This document shows positions 1 to 5,051 of a DNA stretch of 5,051 bases, piece by piece. This stretch comes from an uncultured Prevotellaceae bacterium (GTDB taxonomy: Bacteria; Bacteroidota; Bacteroidia; Bacteroidales; Bacteroidaceae). The notes below the pieces were generated by a model. That model was not told the origin of the DNA. It was given only the letters and a program-made list of their open reading frames with translations, and made no database searches. The stretch covers positions 1 to 5,051 of the forward strand of contig CAMHPM010000152.1 in the NCBI GenBank assembly GCA_946187025.1, in the 5' to 3' direction. Numbering within the stretch: the stretch's first letter is position 1; each line of letters opens with the position of its first letter. The position numbers and the translations under genes were made by a program.

Positions 1-3000
1 CGACGACGACTTGGCCAGCACCTTCATGTAGGCTTCGCGCATGGCCGACACCTCTGAACTCACTTTGCGTCCGGCCACGAGCGAGCTCACGTAGAGGTAG
101 TGCAGGGTGGCTTCGCCCGGAACGATGTCTTGCTTACGGTGTTTAGCTTCTTTATACCATTCCAGTTCTTTAGCGTCGAGGTATCTCATGCCTTGCATCA
201 GTGCCTCGTGGGTCTGCTCGTCGTCAAGCATGGCAAGCATCTCACACACTGAGAGCGTGATGTAGTAGTTGCCGTCCATACCTTCAAACCAGCTCCATGC
301 TCCGTCTTCGCGTTGCAGGGCGAGCAGTCGGTCGCGTGCCTGGTCGGTGCGTGTGGCGATGAGTGCCGGGTTGAAGAAGTCGATGAGTTCAGCGCGCTGC
401 CTTGCTTCCTTGTGTGCATCGCGCATCCATGGCGACTCCTGGCTGATGATGTCGCGCAGGTGGTCGTCGGCTGCATCGAGGTCGGATGTGGCGGGTGCCG
501 TCTGCTCCAGTGCCTCGCCGAGTCCTGGCACTGACTGCGCCAGTCGTGCGGCTGTCACGTTGGAATAGAGTGCGGCTGCGAGGTCGGGCGCGTTGTTGTT
601 TTTAGGCAGTTTCACTGCTTCGAGGGCTTCGATGACGGTCCATTCGGGGTTTTGCGTAAACTCGAGGGTCATGCGACGGCCGGTGGCCGTGGTGCTGTTG
701 TTATTAAATAATGTGTGGATATCGACGCTTTTCGACGTCTCGCCGGCCATGATGTAGAACGGTATGGTCTCGGTCACGTATCGTTTTGACGTGAGTACAG
801 GCAGGTATTGACGCTCGCCGTCGCTGAAGGTTGTGCTCTGTCCCGTTATCTCGCACACGAGCATGGAGTAGCGGTCGCTCACGTCGAAGCTGAACGCGAC
901 GGCCTCGGTCTTTTCTGCTCCCACCTCCACGGTCTGCCGGGCAGCATAGACCTCGGTCATGGTTTCTGCATCGAGCAGGCGGAAGTGTATGTCGGCGGTG
1001 ATGGCCTGGGTCGTGCGGTTGATGACCGAAGTGCTGATGCTGGCCTTGTCGCCCTCGCGCACAAACCTCGGCATGTTGGGTTGTACCATGAAGTCCTTGC
1101 GGGCCACAGCTTTGGCGCTTATCTCCCCATAGTCCATGTCCTTGGTGTGGGCCAGTGCGAACAGCTGCCATTCGGTGAGGCTTTCGGGCAGGGTGAAGCT
1201 GATGTGTGCGTCGCCGTTCGGGTCGGTGAGTATGTGTGAGGCGAAGAATGCCGTCTCGGCAAAGTTGGTACGTGGCTGCACGTTATGGTCTTTGCTCCCG
1301 TTGGCGGCATCTGTTTCTATCGCAGGCGATTCCTCGGCTATGTCCAATCCGGCTATTCGTCCCTGCAGGGCTTCATCGACATCTGTTATCTGAAGGCCTT
1401 CAAACTCGGCCATATTCACGTCGTTCGACGCTTTGGCCATGGCCATGACAGGTAGTCCTCCTGCAAGACGCATCATGCGTCGGCCGTAGCCTCCCTGGAT
1501 GTATGTGGTCAGCTCGTCCCAGGCGCGTGCTTCTGTGCTTTGTTGTGTGATGTCCTGGCTGAGGAAGAACTGCACAGCGTGGTTGAGTTGCAGGCTTTGG
1601 CTCCGGAGCGGATGAATCCTACGTGGGAAGACAAGGTCGAGATGCCACGAGTGGGGGTACAGGGCATCGAGCGACGAGTCGTACATGGTTGCCATGAGCG
1701 ATGCTCCATCTACCGTCTTGCCGTTCTTGTCTTTCACGGTGAGTATCCACTCTTCGTCCTGTCCCGGATAGAGGCGGTCGCGGAAGCTCTTCCATTCCAG
1801 CTTGAGTTCTTTTTCCGGATCGGCCAGATAGATTGGCTGTTGTTCTATGTATGTCTTGCCGTCGCGTGCGTAGTAGAGCACCACCGATACTCCGTCGCCA
1901 TATTCAGGGCGGTAAGGTATGGTGAGCTTGCGCAGTTCGCGGCCGATCACCACCGTGTGCCGCTCTATCACAGCCTTGTCGGATATGATGGCATAGTTGA
2001 GGCTTACGTCGTCGTCGGCCGGTGCCACATATAGCACAGCAGGCTTTGTAGGCGAGAAGCGGATGACGTCGAAGTGGAACATCGGCTCGGTATATGTGTT
2101 GCGTTCACCTTGCCGCTTTCCGAGTATCGGTGTGGCGTTGTTGGAGTTGAACACCGTGAGTCGCTCCTTGCCTGTGATTGTGTTGCCACGGCTGTCGGTT
2201 GCGTAGGCACAAATCATGTAATATCCTGCCGGGAGCTGTGGCATGTGGAACGGCTTGCCGCTTTCGAAGTCGGCTTCCCACACGGCTGGCTCATCCTTCT
2301 CGTCGTCATCGAAGTCGTTTCGCCAGTATCCCGCTTGCTTGTTTGTGTGCTTTATGACATACCGCCCCTTGATGTCGAGTGGCTTGCCCCCGGCGTTTTC
2401 GGCTTTAATCACGATGTCGTCAGGGTGGGCCAGGTCGTAGGCCTCTGCTTTTGTCTTGACAACGAGGTTGAATCCTTGTTTCGATATGGTGGTCTGGAAC
2501 GACTCGGAATGTGTCTCGCCTGCCGTCGATGTGACGTCGAACTCCACTTTGTAGCCGGCCTTGGCATCGTGTGGAATGTCTTCTCCGTTCAGTCTGAGTG
2601 TCACGTGTGCCACTCCGTTGGCATCGGTAGTGGTCTCTCCCTGTCCTGTCTCGTCCCATGGGCGATATACGAACACTTTCCATGCCCCGATGCGCCTATA
2701 GGTCTTGTAACTCACCTTGGCACCCTGTACCGGCACACCCGAGTAGGTCTTCACCACGGCTTCCACCACGAGCGTGTCGCCGAAGGTATATTCGCGTTCA
2801 CCCTCGGGACTGGTTGCCTCACGTGTCTCGACGGTGAATGTAGGCCGTTTGTATTCCTCTACCATGAATCCCTTCGATGTGCCCCCGGCCCTGATGCGGT
2901 AGGAGCCTGGCATACGTCCGACTGGCAGTAGGAAGTCGCTCTCAACCACACCCCATTCGTTGCTGCGTGCCGTCTGGCTGGCCACCTCCTCGCCGTTGGC

Positions 3001-4650
3001 ATCGTAGAGCGTGAACTCGTGCTCGATGCCGGCCAGTGTGTGTGTGTAGTCGCCTTTCTGTTCAAATACTATGCCCGAGAGGTGGAGTGTCTGCCCCGGC
3101 CGGTAGATGGTGCGGTCGGTGAAGAGCCGGGTTTGTATGTTTGTTTTCTGTGTGTCGTCATATCTCCAATTGTGTAAGGAGATGGCCGATGTCTCGTCGT
3201 CGGTGCCTGGTATGCTGGCTTTCACCATCATGCGCTGGGTTGCCTTCAGGGTCACTTCGCCACGCTGGTCGGTTTGTATGTCGGTGAATGTCTTTCCCGA
3301 GTCGGTGGAGTAGCTCACCTTGGCTCCGGATGCAGGACGTCCCGTGATGTTGTTCACCACCGCTACACACACCTTGTCGTCGGGCAGGTTGTAGGTGAAG
3401 ATGGTCAGCGACGTGATGTCGAGTCGTTCCACGGCTTCTGTCTTGCCATTTCTGCACACGACCACATATTTGCCGGCAGGCAGGATGATGCTGTCGGCCT
3501 CTTCGCCGTGGTAGGGCAGGTGCTTCTCCCGGCGCATACTGATGTCGGGGGTGGTGGCAAAGGAGTGTGTGCGCCGTTCGATGAGGCGTCCGTCGGTCTT
3601 GGGCCTGCGTTTGCTGTCGAGTCCGTTGAATGCCCTCACCTCCATCTCCACCGCATCCATGTTGTTATATTTCAGTGTGATGTGTGCAGGCAGTCCGGCC
3701 ACCAGCGCATGTTCGTAGTCGCCTACAAGTATCTGGCACGTTGGTTGCATTATCTCTTTTTCTATGTTGGTGAATGCGTTCACGAGTTTCGACCGTGCAA
3801 ACGTCTTGGCAGCCCATCGTGCGAAGGTGACCCTTTCGTCATTGTCGGCAAAAGCCTGACTCTGTATCACCAGCTCCATTGCCACGTCGGCACCTGCATT
3901 CAGGTTCTCCGACTCTTTCAGCAGTGCTCGCATTGCCTCGCCCAACTTCTTTATCCCTTCGGGCGCATAATCCATTCCCGACTTTATGCTTTCCAGCTGC
4001 ATCAGCGTGTATGCCTCCATGTTGCCTCGCTGCTTGTAGGTCTGTGCTGCGTCGGCATATAGCTTCGTACGGCTCTTGTTGTCGAGCAGAGGGTTGTGCT
4101 GGGTGTTGAACCTGACGAACACCGACAGCAGGTCGTGGCCGAAGAGCTGGCTGTCGTCGCCTTTGGTCATCAGCGGCAGGTAGGGCTCGATGTCGGCATC
4201 GGCCAGCTTGTCGCCGTTTTCCATCATCTTGGCAAAGTGTTCGTCGCGGCGGGCCGTGTATTCGGTCAGGGTCTCGGCATCGTTCACCACGGTCGATGTC
4301 CTCATCGCAGCCTGGTAGGCAGTGGCCATGACGGCATGGTAGATGGCCTCCTCGCCTATGCCGTCGGGATGTATCTCGGGCAGCCTGCTTATGTCGAAGC
4401 TGTCGGGGTCGAGGCTCATCTTGGCTGTCACGATCGTAACCCACGCCTTCATCTGCCAGGCGAAGTTCTTCTCCTTCCGGGCTTTCTGCATTATCGACTC
4501 ACTTTCGGCCAGCACCTGGCGTGGCAGGTCGTCGGCCTGAGCCTTTTCCACTTGTTTCCACATATTTTCATACGTCTGTGCGCGTAGTGCCACTGGTGCC
4601 AGGAGGACCAGACACACCGCCATTACCATCGTTCTTTTCAGTCGGTTCAT
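1..4650 (-). CDS. Alpha-2-macroglobulin family protein, exported, thioester-less, 3' end cut off by the window edge
   Basis: The frame is open for 1550 codons with no internal stop or frameshift. Residues 1-24 form a Sec signal peptide (basic MNRLKR, hydrophobic core, cleavage predicted after ALRA before QTYE), with no lipobox. Residues 25-290 look helical. MG-type beta-sandwiches run from about 300, with the MG2 signature TDRTIYRPGQ at 511-520 and VEEYKRPTF at 597-605. The bait-region domain includes LYPGQDEEW (960-968) and MYDSSLD (989-995). The A2M core starts at RTNFAETAFF (1127-1136), and the alpha/alpha-barrel thioester domain carries LQREDGAWSWFEGM (1445-1458). Bacterial A2Ms are periplasmic or surface protease traps thought to protect the envelope, often encoded beside pbpC; no neighbour is visible here. 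The thioester CxEQ is absent: the expected site near 1345-1360 reads LPKNNNAPDLAAALYSN. A SusC-like peptide lies at 1091-1104. Relatives are usually about 1800-1950 residues, so several hundred C-terminal residues are probably missing. The start is supported by the signal peptide and promoter spacing. The family call is firm; protease trapping by this member is inferred. Confidence 0.95.
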   Translation of the reverse strand, partial: MNRLKRTMVMAVCLVLLAPVALRAQTYENMWKQVEKAQADDLPRQVLAESESIMQKARKEKNFAWQMKAWVTIVTAKMSLDPDSFDISRLPEIHPDGIGEEAIYHAVMATAYQAAMRTSTVVNDAETLTEYTARRDEHFAKMMENGDKLADADIEPYLPLMTKGDDSQLFGHDLLSVFVRFNTQHNPLLDNKSRTKLYADAAQTYKQRGNMEAYTLMQLESIKSGMDYAPEGIKKLGEAMRALLKESENLNAGADVAMELVIQSQAFADNDERVTFARWAAKTFARSKLVNAFTNIEKEIMQPTCQILVGDYEHALVAGLPAHITLKYNNMDAVEMEVRAFNGLDSKRRPKTDGRLIERRTHSFATTPDISMRREKHLPYHGEEADSIILPAGKYVVVCRNGKTEAVERLDITSLTIFTYNLPDDKVCVAVVNNITGRPASGAKVSYSTDSGKTFTDIQTDQRGEVTLKATQRMMVKASIPGTDDETSAISLHNWRYDDTQKTNIQTRLFTDRTIYRPGQTLHLSGIVFEQKGDYTHTLAGIEHEFTLYDANGEEVASQTARSNEWGVVESDFLLPVGRMPGSYRIRAGGTSKGFMVEEYKRPTFTVETREATSPEGEREYTFGDTLVVEAVVKTYSGVPVQGAKVSYKTYRRIGAWKVFVYRPWDETGQGETTTDANGVAHVTLRLNGEDIPHDAKAGYKVEFDVTSTAGETHSESFQTTISKQGFNLVVKTKAEAYDLAHPDDIVIKAENAGGKPLDIKGRYVIKHTNKQAGYWRNDFDDDEKDEPAVWEADFESGKPFHMPQLPAGYYMICAYATDSRGNTITGKERLTVFNSNNATPILGKRQGERNTYTEPMFHFDVIRFSPTKPAVLYVAPADDDVSLNYAIISDKAVIERHTVVIGRELRKLTIPYRPEYGDGVSVVLYYARDGKTYIEQQPIYLADPEKELKLEWKSFRDRLYPGQDEEWILTVKDKNGKTVDGASLMATMYDSSLDALYPHSWHLDLVFPRRIHPLRSQSLQLNHAVQFFLSQDITQQSTEARAWDELTTYIQGGYGRRMMRLAGGLPVMAMAKASNDVNMAEFEGLQITDVDEALQGRIAGLDIAEESPAIETDAANGSKDHNVQPRTNFAETAFFASHILTDPNGDAHISFTLPESLTEWQLFALAHTKDMDYGEISAKAVARKDFMVQPNMPRFVREGDKASISTSVINRTTQAITADIHFRLLDAETMTEVYAARQTVEVGAEKTEAVAFSFDVSDRYSMLVCEITGQSTTFSDGERQYLPVLTSKRYVTETIPFYIMAGETSKSVDIHTLFNNNSTTATGRRMTLEFTQNPEWTVIEALEAVKLPKNNNAPDLAAALYSNVTAARLAQSVPGLGEALEQTAPATSDLDAADDHLRDIISQESPWMRDAHKEARQRAELIDFFNPALIATRTDQARDRLLALQREDGAWSWFEGMDGNYYITLSVCEMLAMLDDEQTHEALMQGMRYLDAKELEWYKEAKHRKQDIVPGEATLHYLYVSSLVAGRKVSSEVSAMREAYMKVLAKSSS
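1339..1380 (-). other. SusC-plug-like peptide VDEALQGRIAGLDI inside the A2M protein (residues 1091-1104)
   Basis: The peptide resembles the plug-domain motif of SusC/RagA-type TonB-dependent receptors (general form: V-x-x-A-L-x-G-R-x-A-G-V-x-V). It is flanked by low-complexity linker sequence: upstream GGYGRRMMRLAGGLPVMAMA (1053-1072), downstream an acidic, polar stretch before the A2M core at 1127. No TonB box or beta-barrel sequence accompanies it, so it is a short embedded piece and not a fused receptor. The resemblance is seen by eye; its function is unknown. Confidence 0.6.
4579..4650 (-). other. Signal peptide coding segment (residues 1-24)
   Basis: The first 24 residues have a positively charged start (MNRLKR), a hydrophobic stretch (MVMAVCLVLLAPVAL) and an A-x-A-like cleavage site, ALRA, before QTYENMW. 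The single cysteine at residue 13 sits inside the hydrophobic core and is not in a lipobox, so ordinary signal peptidase I processing to the periplasm is more likely than lipoprotein anchoring. This segment also supports the ATG at 4650 as the true start. Confidence 0.85.
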
Positions 4651-4675
4651 GATGTCATAATTTTGTTTTACGCTG

Positions 4676-4707
4676 CAAATTTACGCATTGTCATTCAATT
4701 GACCAAA
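4676..4707 (-). promoter_or_regulatory. Predicted Bacteroidetes-type sigma-ABfr promoter for the A2M gene
   Basis: Read on the minus strand, a -33 element TTTG (4707-4704) is separated by 20 bases from a perfect -7 element TAAATTTG (4683-4676), matching the known Bacteroidetes consensus TTTG / TAnnTTTG. The -7 box ends 25 bases before the ATG, which predicts a leader of about 20 nt. The leader (GTAAAACAAAATT) is A-rich and has no Shine-Dalgarno sequence, as is usual in this phylum. The call rests on the consensus match, spacing and position. Confidence 0.75.
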
Positions 4708-4710
4708 TGT

Positions 4711-4754
4711 TTTTGTTTACATTTTGTTTACATTTTGTTTACATCTTGTTTACA
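4711..4754. repeat. Four tandem 11-bp repeats (TTTTGTTTACA on the plus strand) just upstream of the promoter
   Basis: Three identical copies of TTTTGTTTACA (4711-4721, 4722-4732, 4733-4743) are followed by a fourth with one change (TCTTGTTTACA, 4744-4754). In the gene's orientation the unit is TGTAAACAAAA. The array ends three bases upstream of the -33 element. An 11-bp period is close to one turn of DNA, so the A/T tracts are presented on one helical face. This could bend DNA, act as an UP-like element, or bind a regulator cooperatively. It could also be simple slippage expansion. Confidence 0.9.
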
Positions 4755-4802
4755 AAAAAGGGAAAGAGAAATAGGGACAGGGCGAAAGAGATAGCAAAGC
4801 AA
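4755..4802. other. Purine-rich non-coding stretch, no gene seen
   Basis: This segment is strongly purine-biased on the plus strand (for example AAAAAGGGAAAGAGAAATAGG) and links the 11-bp repeat array to the GC-rich repeat element. No convincing reading frame, promoter or hairpin was found in it. The strand bias could mark a low-complexity spacer; nothing more can be supported. Confidence 0.5.
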
Positions 4803-4817
4803 GAAAGCCCCCTCCTG

Positions 4818-4833
4818 CTCCCCCAGGGGGGAG
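4818..4833. repeat. Short hairpin CTCCCC/GGGGAG
   Basis: Bases 4818-4823 (CTCCCC) pair with 4828-4833 (GGGGAG) around the tetraloop CAGG. It is the leftmost stem of the composite repeat element and resembles its other C-run/G-run stems. Confidence 0.65.
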
Positions 4834-4842
4834 TGATTCCAT

Positions 4843-4885
4843 CCGGATGGCATCCTCCCCCCTCTGGGGGGATAAGAGGGGGGCC
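4843..4885. repeat. 43-bp direct repeat, copy 1, with a 9-bp stem hairpin
   Basis: This copy starts with CCGGATGGCATCC and ends with AGAGGGGGGCC. It is 42/43 identical to the copy at 4953-4995, 110 bases away. Within it, CCCCCCTCT (4857-4865) and AGAGGGGGG (4875-4883) form a perfect 9-bp inverted repeat with a 9-base loop. The loop's own G-run can alternatively pair with the left C-run, so two competing folds are possible. Confidence 0.9.
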
Positions 4886-4902
4886 GATTTCCATCCGGAT
4901 GG

Positions 4903-4926
4903 ACTCTCCCACCTGAAAGGGGGAGT
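4903..4926. repeat. Hairpin with 8-bp stem in the centre of the repeat element
   Basis: ACTCTCCC (4903-4910) pairs with GGGGGAGT (4919-4926), with one T-G wobble, around the 8-base loop ACCTGAAA. It lies between the two 43-bp repeats and directly follows the second CCATCCGGATGG palindrome. No T-run follows it on either strand, so it does not look like an intrinsic terminator. Confidence 0.65.
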
Positions 4927-4952
4927 ACCCGCAGGGGGAGGGGGTCTTCTCC

Positions 4953-4995
4953 CCGGATGGCATCCTCCCCCCCCTGGGGGGATAAGAGGGGGGCC
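4953..4995. repeat. 43-bp direct repeat, copy 2
   Basis: It is the same module as at 4843-4885, with a single T-to-C difference in the C-run (cctct becomes cccct), which puts one mismatch in the 9-bp stem. On the plus strand it is followed by TTTT (4996-4999), giving a terminator-like look, but no plus-strand gene lies upstream, so a terminator role is not claimed. Confidence 0.9.
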
Positions 4996-5000
4996 TTTTC

Positions 5001-5051
5001 GCCTCGCTGTGGGTGGCCTGTCGTCGCGCCTTGGCCTTCGGCGTGTTGCGG
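5001..5051. other. Unassigned sequence at the right edge
   Basis: These 51 bases leave the GC-rich repeat element and return to ordinary base composition. Several frames are open on both strands, but the stretch is too short to assign. It may be the edge of a neighbouring gene or further intergenic DNA; nothing recognisable is present. Confidence 0.3.

Larger units (their letters stand above)
4803..5000. repeat. Composite GC-rich intergenic repeat element with imperfect terminal inverted repeats (MITE/REP-like)
   Basis: The left end GAAAGCCCCCTC (4803-4814) is mirrored at the right end by GAGGGGGGCCTTTTC (4986-5000), whose reverse complement is GAAAAGGCCCCCCTC. Inside are two near-identical 43-bp direct repeats, two copies of the 12-bp palindrome CCATCCGGATGG (4839-4850, 4891-4902) and a damaged third copy (about 4951-4960), plus several C-run/G-run hairpins. 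Base composition is unlike the coding region. Such modular palindromic elements are usually dispersed in many copies between genes and lack coding capacity. The element boundaries and any mobility are inferred from this single copy. Confidence 0.7.

Noticed and set aside
2074..2931. Long plus-strand open frame of 285 codons, plus others in the same register (808-1239, 1540-2034, 3274-4062, 4096-4587)
   Set aside because: They lie exactly opposite the A2M codons in the same register, and their translations show no recognisable domain. They arise because the gene rarely uses codons TTA, CTA and TCA, which keeps the antisense frame open.
3839..4444. Minus-strand 201-codon open frame and similar minus-strand frames (for example 704-1171 and 2420-2683)
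   Set aside because: These are off-frame shadows of the A2M gene with Arg/His-rich low-complexity translations; the A2M frame has clear family motifs throughout the same stretch.
4739..4963. Minus-strand 74-codon open frame across the intergenic repeats
   Set aside because: Its Pro/Gly-rich translation comes from the GC-rich repeat modules and ends in the tandem-repeat array. It has no start signal and looks like read-through of non-coding repeat DNA.
4967..4999. Intrinsic terminator on the plus strand (G/C stem followed by TTTT)
   Set aside because: No plus-strand gene precedes it, the T-run is short, and the stem belongs to a repeated module whose other copy has no T-run.
4803..5000. CRISPR array
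   Set aside because: There are only two 43-bp repeats, and the sequence between them is itself palindromic and related to the repeats, unlike unique spacers; no cas gene is present.

Overview
The window carries one very large gene, read leftward on the minus strand, plus about 400 bases of non-coding DNA on the right. The gene starts at 4650 and stays open, without a stop, through 1550 codons to the left edge, so its 3' end is missing. The product is an exported alpha-2-macroglobulin (A2M) family protein. Its evidence is a signal peptide, a helical N-terminal region, a run of macroglobulin-like (MG) beta-sandwich domains with the MG2 signature TDRTIYRPGQ, the bait-region domain, the conserved A2M core (RTNFAETAFF...LTEWQLFALA), and the first part of the alpha/alpha-barrel thioester domain with LQREDGAWSWFEGM.

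The organism is most likely a member of the Bacteroidales with fairly high GC (a Prevotella-like genome would fit). The promoter matches the Bacteroidetes pattern TTTG-N20-TAnnTTTG, there is no Shine-Dalgarno sequence but an A-rich leader, the A2M subtype is the Bacteroidetes one, and the protein contains a peptide resembling the plug motif of SusC-type TonB-dependent receptors. The taxonomic call is inference; no phylogenetic marker is present.

Layout: 1-4650, the A2M gene (minus); 4651-4675, a short A-rich leader; 4676-4707, the predicted promoter; 4711-4754, four tandem 11-bp repeats lying directly upstream of the promoter; 4755-4802, a purine-rich stretch; about 4803-5000, a composite GC-rich repeat element with imperfect terminal inverted repeats, two 43-bp direct repeats, 12-bp palindromes and several hairpins; 5001-5051, unassigned sequence.

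The two most notable protein features are the apparent loss of the thioester motif (CxEQ), where the aligned region has no cysteine, and the SusC-like peptide VDEALQGRIAGLDI embedded between the bait-region domain and the A2M core. Together they suggest a non-covalent A2M variant with a Bacteroidetes-specific insert. No complete multi-gene system is visible; the gene's neighbours lie outside the window.
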